Positions 52,734 through 61,155 of a DNA stretch of 64,000 nt are shown one piece after another. The position numbers and the translations under genes are program-made. This stretch comes from Roseovarius sp. EL26 (GTDB taxonomy: Bacteria; Pseudomonadota; Alphaproteobacteria; Rhodobacterales; Rhodobacteraceae): contig NZ_OUMZ01000005.1 in the NCBI RefSeq assembly GCF_900327775.1, positions 1 to 64,000 of the forward strand. Direction: 5' to 3'. Numbering within the stretch: position 1 is the stretch's first letter; each line of letters starts with the position of its first letter. Below the pieces are notes generated by a model, which worked only from the letters and a program-made list of their open reading frames with translations, did no database searches and was not told the origin of the DNA.

Positions 52734-55733
52734 TTATGCGATTGATAACCAGCCATCTAATTCAGTTTCGCTCAAGCCAAGCAATGTAATGCTGTCTGCC
52801 CCATTTGAGATAACTGCATTCCCATCATTGTCTTGGCTTGTGTGTTCGCTGGATAGTGCATCCCCATTTGCGAAATAGCCGGCCAATTCTAGACTGTCAT
52901 TGTGCTCGAAATCGGTAATGACATCTTGTCCATCTCCAGCAGAAAAGTAAAAGCGATCGTTGCCCGATCCACCGGTGATCTCATCATTCCCTTTCCCGCC
53001 AACAAGCCTGTCATTGTCGGCGCCGCCATCTAGGGTATCATTGCCTCTTTTACCGACGAGGAGATCATTACCAGCCTCGCCGTAAACGACATCATCGGCT
53101 CTGCGCCCGATGAACCTATCATTTAGCTCCGTGGCGTGGATCGCGTCTGGGGCAAGAATGATTTCACCAAATTGATTGGCCGTTTCAATTGCCGTATCTG
53201 AAATTTGCGCACCATTTTTACCGTCAGTGTTAGCGTTCAGAGCGTAGTAATTTGTTCCGACCGTGACGTTTTCACCGTTGTCCGCGGTGTAGCTCGCGGT
53301 GCTGCCGTGTTCGTAGGCGATATACCCGGATGATGGCCCATCTTTAACATTCAAGCTGAGCTCTTTTCCGAGCTGGCTGTGGCTGTTGATGGCAACGATA
53401 GCGATGCCTTTAGAGAGGGCATCAAATGCTTCGGATGCGCGCCAGAGATTAGTTTCATTCTCTGCGGTATCCTCAGTGGAAGGCGGGTTGGTATTTGAAT
53501 TGCTTCCATCTTGGGGAGTGGTTGGTGTTGGATTTGCATTGGCATCTTGCGTTTCGTCTTGATTCTGGTTGTTTGACGATTGGTCTTCATTGGGGTCCGT
53601 TGTGGCACCACCACCATCGGTTTGGGATCCGTCACCATCACCAGTGCTCGATCCGTTGTCTGTTTGGGACCCATCACCAGAGCCTGATCCGTTGTCTGTT
53701 TGGGATCCTTCGCCGCCGTCAGATGAATCACCTGTATCCGTTTGGTCGGTTGTATCGGTTTCTTCTTCGGGAATATCCGTCGTCGTTCCAGGATTGCCGC
53801 TCAAGAAGTCGGCAAGTGAAACGATTTCACCATCGCGGAAGACGAAGTTTTCGATATTGATGACGAACTTTTCACCATCCGGGCCCGAGACTATGTGCCC
53901 GTCACCATCGGCAGTGATGGTGTATTCTGATCGATTACCTGCGAGAAACAGCCGGTCAGTCCCTGCGCCACCATTGACACCGTCACGGCCTTTTGCAGCA
54001 TAAAACTCATCATCACCCGCGCCGCCAGAGAGGAAATCCTCAGCGTCGGTTCCGATGATTTGGTCGTTGCCGTCGGTGCCCCGTTCGTATTTACCCTGCA
54101 GATAAGCCTCGTTGCCGGTGTCATCCCACCATGCGCGATCATTGTGCAGCTTATCGAGCAGGAACTCAGCACGTGGGTTGGTGTCGGCCAAATGGGTCAG
54201 CAGCGTCCAGGAGCCATACTTGTTGCTTATGCCAACGTCACCGAATTGCATAAACGGGCTATCAGAAATTTCAGCCCATATGTCATAAAGCTGTTCGTAA
54301 AGGACAGCCATCTCCGGGCTTCTGACAAAGTCAGCCAGAAAATCATTCAAAATTTCCTGTTGTTCTTTAGTGAGCCCTCTGACGGCAAAGCTGTGATGAA
54401 CGTGCTGCCCACCTTCATAAGCGGTCAGCGCGACTCCATATTTATCTGCGATTGCCTTTGACTCCAGCAAGCCAGGTATGATCCTCGGCAGTGAGCCTGA
54501 GTATTCCGGATCAAGAAGCTTTTCACCAAGCCATGCGGTTGCATCGATGCTCGGGTCCTGAATTTTCTCAATTAATTCTAGGCGTTGATCTTCGTTGGTG
54601 ACGGTGTATTGGCCAAAGTATGTTGTAACTGACAATTCATCGAACACGGTGTGGGGGGCAACATAGCCATCCGGGTCGTTGGCCTCCCAAAGCGGAGCGG
54701 TCAGAACCTGCTCGTTGCTGAATTCACCACCGGGGCGAGACCCCATAACATTCACAAGCTCAGGGCTGGTGTCGGATTGCGCAAACACCTCTTCCCAAAT
54801 CAAGGCGACTTCAGTGGCGCGCTTGGCTTGATAATTAAGGAGTACATCGTAACCGGTTTTACCCCATTCGGCTTCCCCTTGAGCATGGGCCCATTTTGAG
54901 GCAGCAAAAGCATTGTTCCAAACTTCATTTGACCATTCAACACGGACGGTTAGATTTGGATCAAGATTATCACGAACGTATTCCGCAAATTCACGAATGA
55001 AATTGTCATCAACGATGTGTGGCATGTTGAACCAAGGGTCGACGCCAGCCTCGTTTGCGAGCCGAACCATGACTTCGACGGGTACAGTATTCCAGTTTGC
55101 AGAATCTATCGTGGGATATTCTTCCCACGTTTCAATGGTGGGTCTGTTGGTGTTGGTCCACCCCATGAAACGAAACTGCCGTGAGTCCGCAACAATTTCC
55201 AACCATTCAGGGTTAAAGAGGGCGCCTGCTTCATGCAGCTCTACATTGTCTTGATGCACCACTGAGACATTTCGAATATAGTTACCCGTACCATTCGGGT
55301 CGGTTTCTGTAATGTTTGGACCTAAGGGGCCTCCTGCATAACTAAAGACAATTTTCCCGTCTTCCTGAGACAGAATTTTAACCCCATTGCCATCAACATC
55401 TATGTTGCCTTCACCTTCATAAGTGAGGACAAACACATCCAGTTCATCGCCAATGCCATAACTATCGGACCAATTCCAAATGGTGCCAACTTCGACCATG
55501 CCATCTGGGATTTCTTTAACCCAGCCGTTTTCATCAAGATATCCACCCTCTCTTAATTTGGCAGTGGACATAGCCCCCCAATCTTTGTGGGCGTGTCCTA
55601 ACCAATCCCGTGAGGATTTCATGAGATCAAGAAAAGGAAGCTGCGTGCTGTGGCTTCCTGTTGTGGTCAGATTGAAGGCAACGGTCGGATTGTCGTTTCC
55701 TAGTGCCTGAGTGGAGGCGTCATAGATGGTCAT
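52734..55733 (-). CDS. RTX protein with glycosidase-like N-terminal domain
   Basis: A 999-residue protein without a Sec signal, as usual for type I substrates. The first 550 residues are probably a TIM-barrel glycosidase: VEWSNEVWN (265-273; Glu270 as acid/base) and TAYEGGQH (437-444; Glu440 as nucleophile) match the clan GH-A pattern. Two RTX blocks follow, one at about 552-585 (GGAGDDEFY) and one at about 880-945 (GGADNDRLVGGKGNDE, FYFSAGDGQDVITDF), which bind calcium. A low-complexity linker rich in Gly, Ser, Asp, Thr and Gln (about 655-770) separates them. The C-terminal end carries the secretion signal. The exporter at 42.5-47.1 kb is a fitting partner. It may cut or trim the polysaccharide made by the neighbouring genes. 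Confidence 0.85.
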   Translation of the reverse strand: MTIYDASTQALGNDNPTVAFNLTTTGSHSTQLPFLDLMKSSRDWLGHAHKDWGAMSTAKLREGGYLDENGWVKEIPDGMVEVGTIWNWSDSYGIGDELDVFVLTYEGEGNIDVDGNGVKILSQEDGKIVFSYAGGPLGPNITETDPNGTGNYIRNVSVVHQDNVELHEAGALFNPEWLEIVADSRQFRFMGWTNTNRPTIETWEEYPTIDSANWNTVPVEVMVRLANEAGVDPWFNMPHIVDDNFIREFAEYVRDNLDPNLTVRVEWSNEVWNNAFAASKWAHAQGEAEWGKTGYDVLLNYQAKRATEVALIWEEVFAQSDTSPELVNVMGSRPGGEFSNEQVLTAPLWEANDPDGYVAPHTVFDELSVTTYFGQYTVTNEDQRLELIEKIQDPSIDATAWLGEKLLDPEYSGSLPRIIPGLLESKAIADKYGVALTAYEGGQHVHHSFAVRGLTKEQQEILNDFLADFVRSPEMAVLYEQLYDIWAEISDSPFMQFGDVGISNKYGSWTLLTHLADTNPRAEFLLDKLHNDRAWWDDTGNEAYLQGKYERGTDGNDQIIGTDAEDFLSGGAGDDEFYAAKGRDGVNGGAGTDRLFLAGNRSEYTITADGDGHIVSGPDGEKFVINIENFVFRDGEIVSLADFLSGNPGTTTDIPEEETDTTDQTDTGDSSDGGEGSQTDNGSGSGDGSQTDNGSSTGDGDGSQTDGGGATTDPNEDQSSNNQNQDETQDANANPTPTTPQDGSNSNTNPPSTEDTAENETNLWRASEAFDALSKGIAIVAINSHSQLGKELSLNVKDGPSSGYIAYEHGSTASYTADNGENVTVGTNYYALNANTDGKNGAQISDTAIETANQFGEIILAPDAIHATELNDRFIGRRADDVVYGEAGNDLLVGKRGNDTLDGGADNDRLVGGKGNDEITGGSGNDRFYFSAGDGQDVITDFEHNDSLELAGYFANGDALSSEHTSQDNDGNAVISNGADSITLLGLSETELDGWLSIA
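53650..53708. repeat. Short direct repeats in the linker of the RTX gene
   Basis: The block GATCCGTTGTCTGTTTGGGA occurs at 53650-53669 and 53686-53705, a 36-bp period, in the stretch encoding Gly-Ser-Gln-Thr-Asp-Asn units. A third related copy lies just left. These repeats encode the variable-length linker and can expand or shrink by slippage. Confidence 0.8.
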
Positions 55734-56253
55734 TGAGGAATGAACTCCGGTTTACACTAACCGCCCGCATAGGGTGGTTGTTGTGATGTGAGGCGAGCAG
55801 GGCGCGTGCATTTTTGACTTGCGAAACAATTGCTGAGAATTCATTTCAATGTTTCCTGAAAGCCAGATTTTGTTGATCCTTTACTAGATTTCCGGAGGGA
55901 AGACTTGTTTTATTTATAGGTGGTTTTGGGACCCAAATAAGGAGAAAGCGTGACGCAAGTTGAAGATTGAAAGCACTGTTCTGTTTGTTGTTATGGCCAT
56001 GTATATCGGTTGTTTTTGGCCAAACTGACTCAGTATTATTAATGTTTTTCAACTTGTTATTGAGGTATATTTTGAATATCCGCGTAAATCGATTATCTTT
56101 AAAGCGCGGCTGTTTTGGAAATTATTCAGCAAGAATTTGAGGCGTAATACCCATTAGGATATACGCGGCTTGGTGCCGAAATGCCTATAGAGATGGCGAA
56201 ATTCTGCTTGCTTTGTAGCGGTTCTTAATTAAAAGGCGCGCCGCAATCAGGAA
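55734..56253. other. AT-rich intergenic region upstream of the RTX gene
   Basis: About 520 bp without a credible gene, on the left side of the kinase gene and upstream of the RTX gene. Several T-rich and A-rich blocks are present, and the promoter of the leftward RTX gene should be near 55740-55850. CCGCG and GCGCGG blocks around 56080-56110 form a weak dyad. Nothing else is recognised. The kinase operon ends at 56254. Confidence 0.4.
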
Positions 56254-57111
56254 TCAGTTGCCGTAATAGTAGCCATAGTTCTCACTATGACCCATATATC
56301 GGCACTTGTTTAGAATCACGCCCAACACATTGGTTCGCGATGCCAGCTCGCGCTCAGCTTTGTCCACATTGTCGGGCGTTGTCTTTTCAGCCTCTGCCAC
56401 AAACAATGCGCAGTCCACCTGATCAAGGAATGCCAGCGTGTCGTCACTGACCATCAGGGGGGGGGTGTCAAAAATCATGAGGTCAGGTTTATACCGGGCT
56501 TCAATGTCATCCAGAATACGCGCTGCAGTGACGCCTTGTAGCATTTCAGCGGAGTTTCGAATACTGGATTGGTTCATCGTGATGGCCAGATTATCACCAT
56601 AGCGCAGCATGTGCCCTTCAATGGATTCTTTACCAGACAGAACCTGCGAAAACTGAATCCTATTTTCCACTCCCAATATCTTGGAAAAGACCGGACGACG
56701 CATATCCAGCTCGATCACCATGACTCGAAGATCGGTCTGTTTGGCCAGACTGAACGCTAAGTTCATGGTTGTCATGCTTTTACCGTTGCTAGGTCCATGC
56801 GATGTGATGGCCACCCGGCGCCAGTTGTGCTTGCGCATTTGCTGTAATAATTTGGTGCGCAAAATGTCATAGGGAGCGGCATGGTGGCTGGAATCGCCGA
56901 CCAAAATCCGATTGCGCTCAAGGTGAGCAAAATCTGGATGGAAGGGTTCTAACGCTTGCCACAACGTGGTCTCAGCATCGCTTACATTGAGCGCAGGTTT
57001 GGGCAGATTCGCAACAACCGCAGGGTCGCGTGTGGTTGGGGTCTCGGTGTCCGGTGCCTGTTGGCTTCGGGACTTACGAGCCTTCTCGATGGCAGATTGA
57101 ATGCGTTCCAT
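56254..57111 (-). CDS. Tyrosine autokinase of the exopolysaccharide system (CpsD/CapB type)
   Basis: A 285-residue BY-kinase. Walker A reads HGPSNGKSMTT, Walker A' VIELDMRRP, and Walker B LMIFDTPPLMV. The C-terminus YGYYYGN offers the tyrosine cluster for autophosphorylation. The short N-terminal part (MERIQSAIEKARKSRS) matches kinases found with XrtA systems. Such kinases control chain length together with the Wzz-like protein, here the adjacent upstream gene 19 bp away. The order Wzz-kinase in one leftward operon is typical. Confidence 0.92.
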   Translation of the reverse strand: MERIQSAIEKARKSRSQQAPDTETPTTRDPAVVANLPKPALNVSDAETTLWQALEPFHPDFAHLERNRILVGDSSHHAAPYDILRTKLLQQMRKHNWRRVAITSHGPSNGKSMTTMNLAFSLAKQTDLRVMVIELDMRRPVFSKILGVENRIQFSQVLSGKESIEGHMLRYGDNLAITMNQSSIRNSAEMLQGVTAARILDDIEARYKPDLMIFDTPPLMVSDDTLAFLDQVDCALFVAEAEKTTPDNVDKAERELASRTNVLGVILNKCRYMGHSENYGYYYGN

Positions 57112-57130
57112 TAGTATTGCCTCTTCAATC

Positions 57131-58687
57131 TTATCTTAGTTCAAGTTGGTCAAGGATGCTGCCCAGGCCAGATTTATTAATAGCCTTTTCGATCAACATA
57201 TCCATTGGCAGGTAATATGTATGCAATAAAAAGAGGCAGGTTGGGATGCCGGCGATCACGATGATTAGCGCTGAAAATATTATGGTGCGGCGCATTAGAA
57301 CCTGCCGACGTGTTCTGATGTAGGGGATCGTTACAAATGGCGTGATACCCAACTTGTTTGATAAGTCCGCAGGCCGGCGGATTGAGCTGTTCATAAGCTC
57401 GAGCAATGCAATCAGCCCCAGCCCCGCCATGATACCTCCTCCGATACCGGCGATAGCAATCTTTTTGCGGTCGGGGTCTGTGGGCTCTCTAGGAGGGACC
57501 GCCTGTTCGATCACGGAGATACGTTGTCCACGTGACTGTGCTTCGATTTGGTCGCCTGTACGAGCGGCAGCAAGATCGGCGGTGGCCTGATTGTACTGAA
57601 TGCGCAAGTTTGCATAGTCGCGTTCAAAAACCCCAAGCGTCACTGCGTTTGCCGGGGTATCATCAATGCTCTTCTCAAGTTCAAGCAGTTCGCTTTCAAC
57701 ATTGGCTAACTGTTCTAACTGGAAAACAATCTGCCCCTCTATGTCGGCCATCTGTAGCTCGAAAGGCGATAATTTTTCGATCCCACCATTAGCAGAGTTG
57801 GCCTGCCGCGCCACTCGTGCTTCCATAACCTCAAGTTGCTTGCGGAGATGGCGGATTTTGGGGTTTTGATCTGAATAGATCGCCAAAGCTGAAGCAAGCT
57901 GATCTTGCAGTGCCTTTAGTCGGCGTTCATCTGGAGTTAACGCGTCGTCTTGCGGCAGAGTTTCCCCTGTTAGCTCGAACAAATCCTTAAGGCGAGTGCG
58001 CCGGTCCCGCAGGCTGACCAGCTCTCGATCGATCTGCAGTTTGCGTTCCTGAACAGCCGATAGTCGTGTGCGCCGAAAGTTCAGGCTATCTGGTAGCGCA
58101 TCTTTGTTCTGCAATTGGAATTGAAGTATCTCCTGCCCCTGATCAGCTAATCCCTGATCCAGCCGGGCCACTTCACGTTTGAAAAATTCCAGAGTTTGCC
58201 CGCTGGCTGCCTGACGCATCGAGACATTTTCTTCTAGAATTCTGGTCACGACTTCATTGGTGACCTGCGCAGAGAGCAAGCCATTATCGGCTTCGAATGA
58301 AACGATGACAAAAGAAGCCCCTGTACGATTGCGCGGCAGGCTCATGCCAATACGACGACGCATATCCTCGACAATTGAGTCCGCAGAAATACCTGGCTGA
58401 TCTTCGTACACATCAAAGTCGCGCGCAATTTCCAAAATATTCGCCCGCGTGAGGATGCGGCGTTTGATAATCTGTAAGATTTCCGATGTGTCAGCTTCGA
58501 CGGTAGAGGTCGCAAGGTTTCCCGGAATCTGAGGGGATTCGACCAGAAGTTGGGCTTCGGCCTCATACACAGGAGGTAAGGTGTAGGCGACAGTGAGCCC
58601 CATGGTGGAAATAGCCAGCGCTACGACCAGGAAATAGTGCAGCCGGCGCAAAAATAAAGAAACATAGAATTTGGTATCTTCAATCAT
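57131..58687 (-). CDS. Polysaccharide chain-length determinant (Wzz-like)
   Basis: A 518-residue inner-membrane protein. A first helix (HYFLVVALAISTMGLTVAY) is followed by the Wzz domain PPVYEAEAQLLVESPQIPG, a long periplasmic coiled coil (about residues 150-390) and a second helix (TIIFSALIIVIAGIPTCLFL). It belongs to the XrtA-associated chain-length proteins. The start overlaps the ATPase gene's stop by 4 bases. It acts with the kinase downstream to set polymer length. Confidence 0.93.
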   Translation of the reverse strand: MIEDTKFYVSLFLRRLHYFLVVALAISTMGLTVAYTLPPVYEAEAQLLVESPQIPGNLATSTVEADTSEILQIIKRRILTRANILEIARDFDVYEDQPGISADSIVEDMRRRIGMSLPRNRTGASFVIVSFEADNGLLSAQVTNEVVTRILEENVSMRQAASGQTLEFFKREVARLDQGLADQGQEILQFQLQNKDALPDSLNFRRTRLSAVQERKLQIDRELVSLRDRRTRLKDLFELTGETLPQDDALTPDERRLKALQDQLASALAIYSDQNPKIRHLRKQLEVMEARVARQANSANGGIEKLSPFELQMADIEGQIVFQLEQLANVESELLELEKSIDDTPANAVTLGVFERDYANLRIQYNQATADLAAARTGDQIEAQSRGQRISVIEQAVPPREPTDPDRKKIAIAGIGGGIMAGLGLIALLELMNSSIRRPADLSNKLGITPFVTIPYIRTRRQVLMRRTIIFSALIIVIAGIPTCLFLLHTYYLPMDMLIEKAINKSGLGSILDQLELR

Positions 58688-59832
58688 TCTAAAACGTCAT
58701 CTTTCGTATCGAATGCACCTGCGCAGAAGAAAGCACCGTCATCAAGCACTTGTTGCACTGTGCGTTCCGTAACCGTTTTCTGGTTATTGGTGAATGCATA
58801 GACCATTGATAGGTCACATAACTGGTTTATTAGGCGTGGCACACCCTGAGTTTGTTCGAAAATCAAGTTGCAGGCATGTCTGTTGAATAGATTCTTAGTG
58901 GCCCCGGCCCGATGCAAGCGGTGACCGATGTAAGCTTGCACAGCGGAAGCGTCCATTGATCCCAGATGGAAATTTGCAGCCACGCGCTGTGCGAATTGTT
59001 TGAGATCGGGCCGGCGGATCATATCCCGCAATTCAGGTTGGCCCACTAATACTAATTGAATCAGCTCATCTTTGTTTGCATTGATATTGGTAAACATGCG
59101 GAGTTCTTCAAGCGACTCGCGGCTAAGATTTTGCGCTTCATCAAAAATGATGACAACTCTGTTGCCTTGGGCGTATTCCTGAATCAAGTATGACTGAAAT
59201 TGCTCAAACAGATCAACATAGGTTGCATCCTTTGGGGCACTTTGGTCGAGCGACATCAAAACCCACCTAAGCAGTTCGCCGCGCGACCCATGGGCGTTTG
59301 ATACAAGGCCAATCTTGATACCAATTTCGATATTATTGAGTAAATGCCTCAACAAGGTGGTCTTGCCGGACCCCACCTCACCGGTGATTAGGGTGATCGG
59401 GGCGCAGGTCACAATGCCATATTCCAGCATGGTATAGGCGCGGCGGTGCTCAACTGACCAGAACATAAAATCGGGGTCTGGTAGTAGAGAAAAGGGGCGC
59501 ATGTTCAGATTGAAATGCTCGGCATATATAGCCAGGGAACTGTTCATGCTGTTGTCTTGCCGTATGGTCCCAACATTGGGAGAGTGATCATTACAGTCTG
59601 ACGAAGTACTATCGGTTTCGTCGACAAGCTCTTGCTTTCTTAGTATGTACACTGCTTGTTTCGACTTGTCATACATTTGCGGTATATTTGGCTTTCGGCT
59701 GCTGTGAAACGTAGTTTCATCGGCGTTACACGGTGGGGGATCATAGGTCGCAGCTCTTTTGGGGGCAAATAGTCGGGCCAATCGCCGATTGACCGCCGTA
59801 AATGGGTTGTTTCTGGATCCCTGCCCACTCAT
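58684..59832 (-). CDS. ExeA-like AAA ATPase of the exopolysaccharide system
   Basis: A 382-residue ATPase; I take the ATG at 59832 since the frame further upstream (to 59976) shows no similarity. The domain begins at NMRPFSLLPDPDFMFWS, typical of ExeA/GspA-like proteins; Walker A is GEVGSGKTTLL and Walker B VIIFDEAQNLS. It resembles the XrtA-associated ATPase found beside Wzz and the kinase. It may energise assembly or placement of the export machinery. First gene of the leftward three-gene operon. Confidence 0.88.
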   Translation of the reverse strand: MSGQGSRNNPFTAVNRRLARLFAPKRAATYDPPPCNADETTFHSSRKPNIPQMYDKSKQAVYILRKQELVDETDSTSSDCNDHSPNVGTIRQDNSMNSSLAIYAEHFNLNMRPFSLLPDPDFMFWSVEHRRAYTMLEYGIVTCAPITLITGEVGSGKTTLLRHLLNNIEIGIKIGLVSNAHGSRGELLRWVLMSLDQSAPKDATYVDLFEQFQSYLIQEYAQGNRVVIIFDEAQNLSRESLEELRMFTNINANKDELIQLVLVGQPELRDMIRRPDLKQFAQRVAANFHLGSMDASAVQAYIGHRLHRAGATKNLFNRHACNLIFEQTQGVPRLINQLCDLSMVYAFTNNQKTVTERTVQQVLDDGAFFCAGAFDTKDDVLE

Positions 59833-60376
59833 TATGTTTGTTCCGTATAATTTATATATGCTCTGGCAGGAGCCTAAGGCGCTGATCTTCAAATTGCGCA
59901 GGGCACCGGGGTTCATTCTACCCGTACCACTTGCAACGCTACCTAATATAGGTGGCCGTTGGCAATAAGAAGACATATCGGGGGCAAATATATGTCTCAG
60001 AAGCCGAAATCCGAGGGAATTGATGTGCTTTGATTCGGAAATTTGGGGTCTTTTAAGGTCCAGAATGGAAACAAAGGCGGTTTGTTCGGGTTATTTTTGA
60101 GAAATAATGAAACAAATAAAGGATCAGATAGGGTTTGCAGTCCTGTGATGCCGGAAAAAGGCTTAATTTTCTGAAATTTGTTGAGGTGGCCAGCCATAAC
60201 GATTATGTTCAAATTGTGAATGACTATGGTCAAATTGTGGATAAAGAGTGATCGAGTTGGGGCCGTGCATATTTAGAAGTGGCATAATCCACCGTGTTAT
60301 CGATCTGTAAGTGTGCTTACTTTCCTATTTTTTAGGTGAAGTGAGGTTTTGTAGTGCCGTGTAAGGAAAATTTTTA
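59833..60376. promoter_or_regulatory. Divergent promoter region of the exopolysaccharide genes
   Basis: About 540 bp between the ATPase and the sugar transferase gene, rich in A and T. It contains two 15-bp direct repeats at 60204-60239 with a 21-bp period. A CATAAT at 60283-60288 could be a -10 for the rightward gene, but no fitting -35 is seen, so an activator is likely. No other feature is recognised. Confidence 0.5.
60204..60239 (+). repeat. Tandem 15-bp repeats, period 21 bp
   Basis: TATGTTCAAATTGTG (60204-60218) and TATGGTCAAATTGTG (60225-60239) differ at one position. The 21-bp spacing is two turns of DNA, so both copies face the same side of the helix, as expected for two dimers of a regulator. 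They lie about 140 bp upstream of the sugar transferase start. Confidence 0.75.
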
Positions 60377-61069
60377 ATGACTGTTCAAAATAGTAAATTT
60401 TTAGCTGACCGAAATGCCGCTATTGAGCTATTTCCAGGTCGCGCTTCGTCTTATATTCGTGGTGGGCTTTATCGTAATTTTGGCAAGCGCACTCTCGATA
60501 TTATTCTTGTGCTAATAGCTGCGCCAATCGTTCTTCCAGTTGTTTTGATGCTTGCAATCTTAACGGCTCTTGATGGCGGTAACCCGTTTTACAAACAGAT
60601 GCGTGTTGGCCGGAATGGCCGCATTTTCACAATGTGGAAAATTCGAACAATGGTTATGGATGCTGATGATGCGCTTGTGCGTTATCTGGATGGTAACACA
60701 AAAGCACGTCGCGAATGGGACGAAAAACAAAAACTGTCTGCTGATCCTCGGGTCACAGCGCTTGGCGCGGGCATCCGCAAAACATCTTTGGATGAATTGC
60801 CACAGCTTTTGAATGTTTTGGTTGGCGATATGAGCTTGGTGGGACCACGCCCAATGATGCCTAATCAACAAAGCCTGTACCCTGGAAGTTCTTATTTCGA
60901 CATGCGCCCTGGTTTGTCAGGGTTGTGGCAGGTTTCTGATCGCAACAATTCATCTTTCGCGGCACGCGCAGGGTTTGATGACCTATATTACAAGAGCATG
61001 TCGTTCAAATCGGATGTGCGGGTGATGTTCCGAACACTTGCGGTCATGCTGCGTGGAACTGGATGCTAA
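60377..61069 (+). CDS. Sugar transferase (undecaprenyl-phosphate glycosyl-1-phosphate transferase)
   Basis: A 230-residue bacterial sugar transferase (WcaJ/ExoY type) with one N-terminal helix ([20 protein letters not shown]). Family motifs: [20 protein letters not shown] (written in part), [25 protein letters not shown] (as [10 protein letters not shown] and SLVGPRP), and [14 protein letters not shown]. It starts the exopolysaccharide repeat unit on the lipid carrier. Its length is as for the short ExoY form. It is divergent from the ATPase operon and followed by the PrsT-like gene. Confidence 0.93.
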   Translation: MTVQNSKFLADRNAAIELFPGRASSYIRGGLYRNFGKRTLDIILVLIAAPIVLPVVLMLAILTALDGGNPFYKQMRVGRNGRIFTMWKIRTMVMDADDALVRYLDGNTKARREWDEKQKLSADPRVTALGAGIRKTSLDELPQLLNVLVGDMSLVGPRPMMPNQQSLYPGSSYFDMRPGLSGLWQVSDRNNSSFAARAGFDDLYYKSMSFKSDVRVMFRTLAVMLRGTGC

Positions 61070-61155
61070 GCCTTCGGGCTTTTCTGGTGGGGAAATCCGG
61101 TCTATTGCTGCTATAGTAGTATTCTCTTTTATTGATAGCTTCAAAGGACCTAAGA

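Noticed and set aside
53618..53710. CRISPR-like repeats
   Set aside because: The repeats lie in frame inside the RTX linker and have no unique spacers of constant length; no cas genes are present.
56227..56244. TTAATTAA next to GGCGCGCC, the sites of two rare-cutting restriction enzymes
   Set aside because: This pair occurs in cloning vectors, but the flanking DNA is continuous with the locus and no vector sequence follows, so I take it as chance.
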